Positions 8,221 to 16,076 of a stretch of DNA of 64,000 nt are shown here, piece by piece. The notes beneath the pieces are model-generated. The model made no database searches. It worked only from the letters and a program-made list of their open reading frames with translations, and was not told the origin of the DNA. This DNA is from Mycobacterium sp. M26 (GTDB taxonomy: Bacteria > Actinomycetota > Actinomycetes > Mycobacteriales > Mycobacteriaceae). The DNA is taken from the NCBI RefSeq assembly GCF_001494595.1, contig NZ_LN929907.1, positions 124,001 to 188,000 on the forward strand, read 5' to 3'. The stretch's first letter is position 1, and the number at the start of each line of letters is the position of its first letter. The translations under genes and the position numbers were made by a program.

Positions 8221-9366
8221 TTCGGCCAGGATCTCCTCGGTGTGCTCACCGAGTCGGGGAGCCACCGACCGCGGCGCCCAGGGCGTGCCGTGGAAATCCG
8301 CCGGGGTGGCGATCATCGGGACCGAGGAGTCGCCGTCGGGCACGTCGACCAGACCGCCGCCGGCGTAGAACTGCTCGTCGCCCAGGATGTCCTCCATCTC
8401 GTTCACCGGCGACCAGAACAGCTCAGGTTCGGCCTCGAAGATCTGTGCCCACTCGTCGAGAGTCTTGGTCGCGAAGATCACGTCGAGGGCCGCGATGAGC
8501 TCGCGGGCGTTGATGGCGCGGTTGCGCGCCGAGTCGAACCTGCTGTCGGACAACCACTCCGGTCGTTGTACGGCGCGGCACAGTGGTGGCCAGTGCCGGT
8601 CGGCCTCCAACCCGACGAGCCAGAACCGCCGCCCGTCGGCCGCCGCGTAGTTGTTCATACAGGGGTTGCCCATCGACTCGCGCTGCCCGATCGAGATCGG
8701 TGAGCCGCTGAGCAGGAACGTGTTGAGATCGAAGCTCACCGTGTAGGTGCCCTGGCGATACAGCGAGGTGCTGACCAGCTGGCCGGTCCCGGTCCGGGCG
8801 CGCGCCACCAGCGCGGCGTTGACCGCCGCGGCCAGCGTCATCCCGGTGAGGTGATCGCCCATCCCACCGCGCTGGAACGGCGGAACATCGCCGGGTCTGG
8901 TCAGCAGCGCTGCGACCCCGGCCCGGGCCCAGAAGGCGGCGATGTCGTAAGCCGGCCGGTTGGCGTCGGGTCCGGTCTCGCCGTAGCCGGTGATCAGTCC
9001 GTAGACCAGGCCCGGGTTGCGTTCGGACAGCGCCGGGTAGTCCAGGCTCAGCCGCTGCAACGCATCGGGGCGGACATTGGTGATGAAAACGTCTGCGTCA
9101 CTGATCAGTTCGTGAGCAACGGCCCGATGCTCCTCGGTCCCCAGATCGAGGACGATGCTGCGCTTGGAGCGGTTGTCCATCTCGAACGGCGGACTGCTGC
9201 CGTCATCGATACCGAGCATCCGGCCGAACAGCCGGGCCGGATCACCCGTCGGCGGTTCGATCTTGACGACGTCGGCCCCCCAGTCCGCCAGGATGCCCCC
9301 GGCGGCCGGACCGGCCACCCAGACTCCGAGCTCGACAACCTTGATCCCATCCAGCGGTCCTGCCAT
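8206..9366 (-). CDS. CaiB/BaiF-type CoA-transferase (family III)
   Basis: 386-residue enzyme that moves CoA between carboxylic acids. It shows the family III pattern: N-terminal LDGIKVVELGVWVAGP, then GADVVKIEPPTGDPAR, VLDLGTEEH, and a GLVYGLITGYGETGP stretch followed by the candidate catalytic aspartate in RPAYDIAAFW. It is transcribed away from the kinase/SDR/dehydrogenase cassette that starts at 9432, and a shared operator candidate at 9394-9410 lies between them. It may therefore load the cassette's substrate with CoA (inference). A -10 box (TATTGT, 9374-9379 on this strand) lies seven bases before the ATG, suggesting a leaderless transcript. Confidence 0.85.
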   Translation of the reverse strand: MAGPLDGIKVVELGVWVAGPAAGGILADWGADVVKIEPPTGDPARLFGRMLGIDDGSSPPFEMDNRSKRSIVLDLGTEEHRAVAHELISDADVFITNVRPDALQRLSLDYPALSERNPGLVYGLITGYGETGPDANRPAYDIAAFWARAGVAALLTRPGDVPPFQRGGMGDHLTGMTLAAAVNAALVARARTGTGQLVSTSLYRQGTYTVSFDLNTFLLSGSPISIGQRESMGNPCMNNYAAADGRRFWLVGLEADRHWPPLCRAVQRPEWLSDSRFDSARNRAINARELIAALDVIFATKTLDEWAQIFEAEPELFWSPVNEMEDILGDEQFYAGGGLVDVPDGDSSVPMIATPADFHGTPWAPRSVAPRLGEHTEEILAELRER

Positions 9367-9379
9367 CCCCGGAACAATA
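9366..9379 (-). promoter_or_regulatory. Leaderless-type -10 promoter of the CoA-transferase gene
   Basis: TATTGT occupies 9374-9379 read on the minus strand, with seven bases between it and the ATG at 9366. This matches the mycobacterial leaderless pattern (TANNNT about 6-7 nt before the start codon). The -35 region of this promoter would fall under the palindrome at 9394-9410. Confidence 0.5.
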
Positions 9380-9393
9380 CTGGCGCCACGATT

Positions 9394-9410
9394 GGAGAAT
9401 GCTATTCTCC
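9394..9410. promoter_or_regulatory. Perfect inverted repeat, likely operator of the cassette's TetR regulator
   Basis: GGAGAAT-GCT-ATTCTCC, a perfect repeat with 7-bp arms, lies between the divergent CoA-transferase (start 9366) and kinase (start 9432) genes. A further GGAGA half-site follows at 9415. The palindrome covers the TATTCT (9403-9408) that would be the -10 of the kinase operon and the -35 region of the CoA-transferase promoter. A bound repressor would silence both. The TetR gene at 12552 in the same operon is the natural candidate. Confidence 0.65.
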
Positions 9411-9431
9411 GTTTGGAGATTGAGGAGTGCC

Positions 9432-10475
9432 ATGACGAGAACTGATAGTTCCGCCGAGCTGGACATCACTGCCCTGGGCCGCTGGCTCGACACCCAGGAC
9501 GCACCGGGCAGCGGCGAACTGCCCGTCGTGGAGGTGATCAAGGGCGGCTCGCAGAATCTGCTGTACCGGGTCACCCGGGGCGGGGAAGGCATGGTGCTGC
9601 GGATGCCCGGTCCGCGCGCCGACGAGCGACGACTCGGCGAACTACTTCGCGAGATCCGGCTGGAGCGCGCGCTGAAGGGCAGCGACGTCCCGCACGCCGA
9701 ACTCGTGGCGGCCGACGAGAGCGGCGAGGTGCTGGGCAAGCCGTTCTATCTGATGAAGGAGATCGACGGCTGGAGCCCGATGGAGGGCGGCTGGGAGGCG
9801 CCGTTCGACACCGATCTTCAGGCCCGCCGCGGGCTGGCGTTCCAGCTCATCGAAGGTGCCGCCAAACTGGGCCGGCTCGATTGGCAGGCCCGCGGGCTGG
9901 AGGGTTTCGGCAAGCCCGACGGCTTCCACGACCGCCAGGTGGACCGCTGGCTGTCGTTCCTCAACTCCTTCAAGGTCCGCGAGTTGCCGGGCCTGGACGT
10001 GGCGTCGGACTGGTTGCGGGCCAACCGCCCGGCCCACTTCACGCCGGGCATCATGCACGGCGACTACCAATTCGCCAACGTGATGTTCGCGCACGGGGCA
10101 CCGGGCCGGCTGGCCGCGATCGTCGACTGGGAGATGACCACCATCGGCGACCCATTGCTCGATGTCGCGTGGGCATTGCTGGGCTATGACGGCGAGAATC
10201 CGAAAGATCAGGGCTTCTACCTTCCGATGGACGGGATGCCGACCCGCAGCGAACTGCTTGACCATTACGAGAAGATCAGTGGGCTCTCGACCGAGAACAT
10301 CCACTACTACCTGGTCCTGGCCAACTGGAAGCTGGGCATCGTTCTGGAGAAGACCTACGCGGCCGCGGTCAGCGGCGGTGCGGCCGATCCGAAGATCACC
10401 GAGGCGTTCGGTGCGATGGTGCCCGACCTGATCAGTACCGCAGCGCGGTTGGCCCGGTCCGGTGAGGAGGCCTGA
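9432..10475 (+). CDS. Phosphotransferase family protein (APH fold), first gene of cassette A
   Basis: 347-residue kinase of the APH fold. Catalytic loop IMHGDYQFANVMF and metal site IVDWEMTTIGDPLLD are intact, as is the N-terminal GGSQNLLYRV nucleotide loop. I chose the ATG at 9432, preceded by TGAGGAG, over an in-frame start 33 bases upstream that lies in the operator. The gene is followed closely by an SDR, an acyl-CoA dehydrogenase, a TetR regulator and a quinone reductase, all on this strand. In Pseudomonas levulinate breakdown the homologous kinase LvaA phosphorylates 4-hydroxyvaleryl-CoA beside a dehydrogenase and an SDR; a similar 4-hydroxyacyl-CoA kinase role is inferred. Confidence 0.85.
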   Translation: MTRTDSSAELDITALGRWLDTQDAPGSGELPVVEVIKGGSQNLLYRVTRGGEGMVLRMPGPRADERRLGELLREIRLERALKGSDVPHAELVAADESGEVLGKPFYLMKEIDGWSPMEGGWEAPFDTDLQARRGLAFQLIEGAAKLGRLDWQARGLEGFGKPDGFHDRQVDRWLSFLNSFKVRELPGLDVASDWLRANRPAHFTPGIMHGDYQFANVMFAHGAPGRLAAIVDWEMTTIGDPLLDVAWALLGYDGENPKDQGFYLPMDGMPTRSELLDHYEKISGLSTENIHYYLVLANWKLGIVLEKTYAAAVSGGAADPKITEAFGAMVPDLISTAARLARSGEEA

Positions 10476-10476
10476 C

Positions 10477-11235
10477 ATGGGGTACGCCGACGATCTGTTC
10501 GACCTGACCGACCGGGTGGTCCTGATCACCGGCGGCAGCCGGGGCCTGGGCCGGGAGATGGCGTTGGCCGCCGCCCGGTGCGGGGCCGACGTGGTGATCG
10601 CCAGCCGCAAGTACGACACCTGCGTGGCCACCGCCGAGGAGATCGAGGCCCAAACCGGCCGTACCGCAATGCCATACGGCGTCCATGTGGGCCGATGGGA
10701 TCAGCTCGACGGACTGGTCGAGGCGGTATACGACCGGTTCGGCAAGCTCGACGTCCTGGTCAACAACGCCGGCATGTCGCCGACCTACGAGAAGCTCACC
10801 GACGTCAACGAGAAACTGTTCGACGCGGTGGTGAACCTCAACCTCAAGGGCCCGTTCCGGCTCTCGGCACTCGTCGGGGAACGGATGGTGGCCGACGGCG
10901 GTGGGGTCATCATCAACGTCAGCACCCACGGCTCGCTGCGACCGCACCCGTCATTCATCCCGTACGCCGCATCCAAGGCCGGGCTCAACGCCATGACCGA
11001 AGGCCTCGCGATGGCGTTCGGGCCGACGGTGCGGGTCAACACCCTGATGCCCGGCCCTTTCCTCACCGACATCAGCAAGGCGTGGGACTTCGGGGTGGAG
11101 AACCCGTTCGGCCGGCACGCCCTGCAGCGTGCGGGCCAGCCCGACGAAATCATCGGCGCCGCACTGTTCCTGATGTCGGACGCCTCCAGTTTCACCACCG
11201 GTTCGATCCTGCGCGCCGACGGCGGCATTCCGTAA
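10477..11235 (+). CDS. Short-chain dehydrogenase/reductase (SDR), cassette A
   Basis: 252-residue NAD(P)-dependent oxidoreductase. The cofactor motif is ITGGSRGLGREM near residue 17, NNAG lies in VLVNNAGMSP, and the catalytic S...YxxxK set is present (NVSTHGS, then PYAASKAG). The C-terminus ends ASSFTTGSILRADGGIP, typical of classical SDRs. Start: ATG at 10477 after a GAGGAGG ribosome site; the previous stop ends two bases before it. In the Lva-type pathway a comparable SDR (LvaD) oxidises the hydroxyacyl-CoA formed after phosphate loss; that role here is inferred. Confidence 0.87.
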   Translation: MGYADDLFDLTDRVVLITGGSRGLGREMALAAARCGADVVIASRKYDTCVATAEEIEAQTGRTAMPYGVHVGRWDQLDGLVEAVYDRFGKLDVLVNNAGMSPTYEKLTDVNEKLFDAVVNLNLKGPFRLSALVGERMVADGGGVIINVSTHGSLRPHPSFIPYAASKAGLNAMTEGLAMAFGPTVRVNTLMPGPFLTDISKAWDFGVENPFGRHALQRAGQPDEIIGAALFLMSDASSFTTGSILRADGGIP

Positions 11236-11247
11236 AGGAGCACTGAT

Positions 11248-12555
11248 ATGGCCTTCGACTTCTCCGTCGAGCCGGAGTTCGACAAGAAGCTGGAGTGGAT
11301 CCGGGAGTTCGTCCGCGAGGAGGTCGAGCCGCTGGAGGTGCTGTTTCCCAGCTGCGAATTCCTGCCGTTGAACGACGAGCGCCGCCGGATCGTCGACCCG
11401 CTAAAACAGCAGGTGCGCGACCAGGGCCTGTGGGCGCCGCACCTGGGCCCTGACCTGGGCGGCCAGGGCTTCGGCGCGGTCAAGCTGACCCTGATCAACG
11501 AAATCCTCGGCCGGGCAACGTGGTCGTCGATCATCTTCGGCACCCAGGCACCCGACACCGGCAACGCCGAGATCATCGCCCGGTTCGGCACCCAGGAACA
11601 GAAGGACACCTACCTGGCGGGTCTGCTGTCCGGGGAGATCTTCTCCACCTTCTCGATGACCGAACCGCAGGGCGGCTCGGACCCACGGGTGTTCACCACC
11701 AGAGCGGTGCGCGACGGCGACCACTGGGTCCTCAACGGCCGCAAGTACTGGTCCTCGAACGCCTCGGTGGCGTCGTTCTTCATCGTCGTCGCCATCACCG
11801 ATCCGGACGTCCCGGTACACAAGGGTGCCTCGACGTTCCTGGTGCCCAAGGACACCCCCGGGGTGACCGTCGAGGCGACGCACCACCTCGTCGGCTCACA
11901 CTCCCACGATCCAGGGCACTCGCTGGTGCACTACGACAACGTCCGGGTGCCGGTATCGGCCATGCTCGGGGAGGAAGGGCACGGCTTCGCGGTCGCCCAG
12001 TCCCGGCTGGCCGGCGGCCGTCTGCACCACGCGATGCGGTCCATCGGAGTGGCCCAGCGCGCCATCGACATGATGGGCCGGCGCGCGAAAAGCCGCTTCA
12101 CCCAAGGCAGTCTGCTCGCCGATAAACAGTTGATCCAGGAATTCGTGGCCGACTCCTACGTGGAACTGACCCAGTTCCGGCTGCTAGTGCTCTACGCCGC
12201 CTGGCTGGTGGACACCCAGGGCGAGCACGCGGCACGCGAGGCGATCTCCGCCTGCAAGATCCAGACCGCGGCGGTGCTCAAGTCAATCGGCCTGCGGGCA
12301 ATCCAGGTGCACGGCGGCCTGGGTCTGACTGACCAGATGCCGCTGACGAACGTGCTGTTCGGTGGTATCGCGCTGGGGCTGGCCGACGGGCCGACCGAGG
12401 CCCACAAGGTCAACCTGGCCAGGATGGTGCTCAAGGGGTACGAACCCGAGGACCCGGTCTGGCCCAGCGAATTCCTCAGCAACCGCATCGAGCGGGCCCG
12501 GGAGAAGTACGGCCACCTCGTCGATCGCATTCCGGCCCTGCCTGTTTCGCCGTGA
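11248..12555 (+). CDS. Acyl-CoA dehydrogenase family protein (ACAD10/11-like), cassette A
   Basis: 435-residue flavoenzyme. Family motifs are clear: FSMTEPQGGSDP for FAD/substrate, YWSSNASVASFFIVV, and the C-terminal region QVHGGLGLTDQMPL followed by LADGPTEAHKVNLARMVL. Classical acyl-CoA dehydrogenases have a catalytic glutamate in YEGT; here the aligned residue is aspartate (D380 in ADGPTE), as in the ACAD10/11 group that works with phosphorylated 4-hydroxyacyl-CoAs. It probably is not an ordinary beta-oxidation enzyme. A good AAAGGAG precedes the ATG. Its stop overlaps the TetR start. Confidence 0.87.
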   Translation: MAFDFSVEPEFDKKLEWIREFVREEVEPLEVLFPSCEFLPLNDERRRIVDPLKQQVRDQGLWAPHLGPDLGGQGFGAVKLTLINEILGRATWSSIIFGTQAPDTGNAEIIARFGTQEQKDTYLAGLLSGEIFSTFSMTEPQGGSDPRVFTTRAVRDGDHWVLNGRKYWSSNASVASFFIVVAITDPDVPVHKGASTFLVPKDTPGVTVEATHHLVGSHSHDPGHSLVHYDNVRVPVSAMLGEEGHGFAVAQSRLAGGRLHHAMRSIGVAQRAIDMMGRRAKSRFTQGSLLADKQLIQEFVADSYVELTQFRLLVLYAAWLVDTQGEHAAREAISACKIQTAAVLKSIGLRAIQVHGGLGLTDQMPLTNVLFGGIALGLADGPTEAHKVNLARMVLKGYEPEDPVWPSEFLSNRIERAREKYGHLVDRIPALPVSP

Positions 12556-13175
12556 GTACCCGTGCGGCGGCCGCCGTCGGCCGGGCTCTCGATGATCGTC
12601 AGCGCGAGGCCACCGAGGAGGTGGAGCGCATTCTGGCCGCCACCGTGCGGGTGATGCAGCGGGTGTCACCGGATGCGCCGCGGGTCAGCGACATCGTGTC
12701 GGAGGCCGGGGTGTCCAACAAAGCGTTCTACCGCTACTTCGCGGGTAAGGACGATCTGATGCTGGCGGCGATGGAACGCGGTGTGGCGCTGGTGGTTTCC
12801 TACCTGCAACACCAGATGGGCAAAGAGACCACACCGGTCGGCAAGATCACCCGCTGGATCAAGGGGGCACTGGCCCAGGTGGCCGATCCCGCAGCGATCG
12901 GGATGAGCCGCGCGCTCCTCGGGCAGATGTCGGACTCCGACAAACAACGGCTCGGCGAGGACGAGATCATGGCCTCGATGCGCGCCCTGCTGATCGAACC
13001 GCTGCGCGCGCTGGGCCGCCCGGATCCCGAGCGCGACGCGGACGCGGTGTTCGTGTGCACGGTCGGTACGATGCGACGCTACGTGGCTTCCAGCGGCCAG
13101 CCTGGGCGCCGGGACATCGACCACCTGGTGCGCTTCTGTCTCGCCGGGCTGGGCGTGACAGAAGGAGAACGCTGA
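12552..13175 (+). CDS. TetR/AcrR family transcriptional regulator, cassette A
   Basis: 207-residue repressor-type protein. The N-terminal helix-turn-helix is RVSDIVSEAGVSNKAFYRYFAGKD (about residues 37-61); the rest is a helical ligand-binding domain. It starts with GTG inside the dehydrogenase stop (GTGA overlap) and its stop shares a base with the quinone reductase ATG, so it is embedded in the operon it likely controls. The palindrome at 9394-9410 is the expected target. The inducer is probably an acyl-CoA (inference). Confidence 0.87.
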   Translation: MSTRAAAAVGRALDDRQREATEEVERILAATVRVMQRVSPDAPRVSDIVSEAGVSNKAFYRYFAGKDDLMLAAMERGVALVVSYLQHQMGKETTPVGKITRWIKGALAQVADPAAIGMSRALLGQMSDSDKQRLGEDEIMASMRALLIEPLRALGRPDPERDADAVFVCTVGTMRRYVASSGQPGRRDIDHLVRFCLAGLGVTEGER

Positions 13176-14149
13176 TGCGCGCCGTCATCTGCCGGGAGTA
13201 CGGCACACCGGAGGATCTGGTCGTCGAGGACCTGCCCGACCCCACCCCCGGTCCCGGCCAGGTGGTGGTGAAAGTGCATGCCGCCGCGGTGAACTACCCT
13301 GACGTGCTGCTCATCGCGGGCAAGTACCAGATCAAGGTGCCGCCTCCGTTCAGTCCGGGCAGCGAACTGGCCGGTGACGTGCTGGCCGTCGGTGACGGGG
13401 TGGACCTGCGCCCCGGCGACCGGGTGTCGGCGACGTCGTTCGTCGGCGCCTTCAGCGAGCAGGCCGTGGTGGATGCCCGCGGCCTGACCCCCATTCCCGA
13501 CGGGGTGGACTACGCCGACGCCGCGGCGTTCGGGGTGACCAATCGCACCGCCTACTACACCCTGCGCACCGTGGCTCCGGTGAAACCCGGCGACTGGGTG
13601 GTGATCCTGGGCGCGGCCGGTGGTGTGGGGCTGGCGGCGGTCGACATCGCGGTGCTCATGGGTGCCAGGGTGATCGCCGCGGCATCCGACCCGGAGAAGC
13701 TGGAGATCTGCCGGCAGCGTGGGGCGCAGGCATTGATCGACTACGACCGCGAGGACCTCAAGGCCCGGCTCAAGGAGATCACCGGTGCGGACGGCGCGCA
13801 GGTGGTCCTCGATCCGGTGGGCGGCCGGTACTCCGAGCCGGCGCTGCGCGGGCTGGGCCGGGGCGGCCGGTTCGTCACGCTGGGGTATGCCGCCGGTGAG
13901 ATCCCCGCGATCCCGTTGAACCTGGTGATGCTCAAGGGAATCACTGTGGTGGGCATGGAGATTCGTACCTTCGCCACCGACTACCCCGACCAGATCGGCC
14001 GTGATGACGCCGAACTGGCGGCACTGTTCGCCGAGGGCAAGCTGCGCCCCTACATCGGGGCACGCTTCCCGCTGGAGCAGGCCGCCACCGCGTTGCGCTA
14101 CGTCGCCGACCGCAAGGCCGTCGGGAAGGTCGTCATCGACATCGCCTGA
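13175..14149 (+). CDS. Zinc-free quinone oxidoreductase / NADPH:quinone reductase (MDR family)
   Basis: 324-residue medium-chain reductase. The N-terminal GroES-like part includes VVVKVHAAAVNYPDVLL and the Rossmann part has ILGAAGGVGLAAVDIAV (about residue 148). No structural or catalytic zinc cysteine cluster is seen, which puts it with the QOR group rather than alcohol dehydrogenases. The start follows a GAAGGAG ribosome site. It closes cassette A. It may reduce an enoyl or quinone by-product of the pathway; the substrate is unknown. Confidence 0.85.
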   Translation: MRAVICREYGTPEDLVVEDLPDPTPGPGQVVVKVHAAAVNYPDVLLIAGKYQIKVPPPFSPGSELAGDVLAVGDGVDLRPGDRVSATSFVGAFSEQAVVDARGLTPIPDGVDYADAAAFGVTNRTAYYTLRTVAPVKPGDWVVILGAAGGVGLAAVDIAVLMGARVIAAASDPEKLEICRQRGAQALIDYDREDLKARLKEITGADGAQVVLDPVGGRYSEPALRGLGRGGRFVTLGYAAGEIPAIPLNLVMLKGITVVGMEIRTFATDYPDQIGRDDAELAALFAEGKLRPYIGARFPLEQAATALRYVADRKAVGKVVIDIA

Positions 14150-14161
14150 CGTGGTCCCGGC

Positions 14162-16039
14162 CTACGGCGTGATGATGTTGAACGCCGGGTTCGGCCGGTC
14201 GAGTGCGCCCAGCAGGGACTGCAACGCCTGCGGATCACCGCTGACATCCAGGCCCGGCGAGGTGAAATCCCCTGCCGCCGCGGCCAGCAACCGCATCTTG
14301 CTCGCCAGTGTCACGGTGGCATTCGCGCTCGACTCCTCCGCTGGGCACTTGCGGTACACCAGAACACCGTTGCGCAGCGCCAGCCGGTAGTTCGATCCGA
14401 GGTCAGCGAAGGTGATGTCGATGGCCAGGTCCAGGTCCCAGGCGCGCGGCCCGTTCACATTGATGGCCAGGGTGTCGAACATCTGCTCGGGTGTCAGCTG
14501 GCCCATGATCGCCGACGAGTTGGCCCCCACCGGTGTGCCGAAGTTGCCGTCGCGCAGTTCGGTCGCCCCGGACAGGAAGAAGTTTCGCCACGTTGCACAT
14601 TCGGCCCCATAGCCCAATTGCTCCAGGGTGTCGGCATACAGCTCGCGGGCACCGGCATGGTTCTCGTCGGTGAAGATCGCGTGATCCAACAGTGTTGCCG
14701 CCCAGCGGAAGTCACCTGCGTCGAAAGCCGATTGGGCCAGCTCGACCACCCGGTCGATACCGCCCATCGCCTCGACGTAGCGCGGGCCGATGGCCTCCGG
14801 CGGATGCGCCCACAGCCGTCCAGGGTTGCCGTCGAACCAGCCCATGTAGCGCTGGTAGACCGCCTTGACGTTATGACTGACCGAGCCGTAGTAACCGTGC
14901 GCGTGCCAGGCGTCGTGTAGCGCGGGCGGCATCTGGAAGGTCTCGGCGATCTCAATGCCGGTGTAGCCCTGGTTGAGCTGCCGCAACGTCTGGTCATGCA
15001 GGTAGGCATACAGATCACGTTGCAGCGAAAGGAATTCCACGATGTTCTCGCGGCCCCAGGTCGGCCAGTGGTGCGAGGCGAACACCACGTCGGTGCGGTC
15101 GGCGAAGGTGTCGATGGCCTCGGTGAGATATCCCGACCAGGCGTGCGGGTCGCGGACCAGGGCACCGCGCAGCGTCAGCAGGTTGTGCAGATTGTGGGTG
15201 GCGTTCTCGGCCATACACAGCGCGCGGAATTGCGGGAAGTAGAAGTGCATCTCGGCCGGCGCCTCAGTGCCGGGCGCCATCTGGAACTCGATCTCGACGC
15301 CGTCGACGGTGTGCGTCTCACCCGTGGTGGTGATGTCGATCGTCGGCACGATGATGGCAACCTCACCGGTGGAGGTCTGCTGCCCCAGGCCGCAGCCGAC
15401 CTGTCCGCGCGGGCCGCGTTCGAGCAGGGTGCCGTACATGTACGAAGCGCGGCGTGCCATCGCGGTGCCGGCGTAGACGTTCTCCTGCACCGCGTGCTGG
15501 ACGAAACCTTCCGGTGCGATCACCGCGACCTTGCCGGCGTCGACGTCAGCCTGGGTGGTCACCCCGAGGACACCACCGAAGTGGTCGACGTGGCTGTGGG
15601 TATAGATGACGGCGACCACCGGGCGATCCCCGCGGTGCTCCCGGTAGAGCGCCAGCGCGGCCGCCGCGGTCTCGGTGCTGATCAGCGGGTCGATGACGAT
15701 GACGCCGGTATCGCCTTCGATGAAGGTGATGTTCGACAGGTCCAGACCGCGCACCTGGTAGATGCCCTCCACCACTTCGTAGAGGCCCTGTTTGGCCGCC
15801 AGGATGGACTGCCGCCACAGGCTCGGGTGCACGGACGCCGGGGCGTCACCGGTCAGGAAGTTGTAGAGATCGTTGTCCCAGACCACCCGGCCGTCGGCGG
15901 CGGTGACGACGCACGGTTCCAGCGCGGCGATGAAGCCCCGGTCGGCGTCGTCGAAGTCGGCGGTGTCCTCGAAGGGAAGCGACGCCAGGTGCTGGGCGTG
16001 CGCGGCTTCGATGACGGATGTGGGTGGTTTGTGCTCCAT
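14162..16039 (-). CDS. Alkyl/aryl sulfatase, metallo-beta-lactamase fold (SdsA1/BDS1-like)
   Basis: 625-residue class III sulfatase that cleaves long-chain alkyl sulfates to alcohol and sulfate. The di-zinc motif THSHVDHFGG starts at T147 (H148, H150, D152, H153); further ligand segments are MAENATHNLHN and ASHHWPTWG. The alkylsulfatase dimerisation region and an SCP2-like C-terminus follow, giving normal family length. The start is the ATG at 16039, preceded by GGAAGGA; longer frames run into the divergent SulP gene. Corresponds by position to Rv3762c. No clear signal peptide. It faces a sulfate-type transporter only 37 bp away. Confidence 0.88.
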   Translation of the reverse strand: MEHKPPTSVIEAAHAQHLASLPFEDTADFDDADRGFIAALEPCVVTAADGRVVWDNDLYNFLTGDAPASVHPSLWRQSILAAKQGLYEVVEGIYQVRGLDLSNITFIEGDTGVIVIDPLISTETAAAALALYREHRGDRPVVAVIYTHSHVDHFGGVLGVTTQADVDAGKVAVIAPEGFVQHAVQENVYAGTAMARRASYMYGTLLERGPRGQVGCGLGQQTSTGEVAIIVPTIDITTTGETHTVDGVEIEFQMAPGTEAPAEMHFYFPQFRALCMAENATHNLHNLLTLRGALVRDPHAWSGYLTEAIDTFADRTDVVFASHHWPTWGRENIVEFLSLQRDLYAYLHDQTLRQLNQGYTGIEIAETFQMPPALHDAWHAHGYYGSVSHNVKAVYQRYMGWFDGNPGRLWAHPPEAIGPRYVEAMGGIDRVVELAQSAFDAGDFRWAATLLDHAIFTDENHAGARELYADTLEQLGYGAECATWRNFFLSGATELRDGNFGTPVGANSSAIMGQLTPEQMFDTLAINVNGPRAWDLDLAIDITFADLGSNYRLALRNGVLVYRKCPAEESSANATVTLASKMRLLAAAAGDFTSPGLDVSGDPQALQSLLGALDRPNPAFNIITP

Positions 16040-16059
16040 GTGACAAATCCTTCCCCAGA

Positions 16060-16075
16060 CGGCCACGGTTGGCCG
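16060..16075. promoter_or_regulatory. Perfect inverted repeat between sulfatase and SulP genes
   Basis: CGGCCA-CGGT-TGGCCG, a perfect repeat with 6-bp arms, fills most of the 37-bp gap between the two divergent starts (16039 and 16077). The gap is too short for two separate promoters, so the two genes must share control DNA. Which protein binds is unknown. GC-rich 6-bp arms can arise by chance. Confidence 0.4.
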
Positions 16076-16076
16076 C

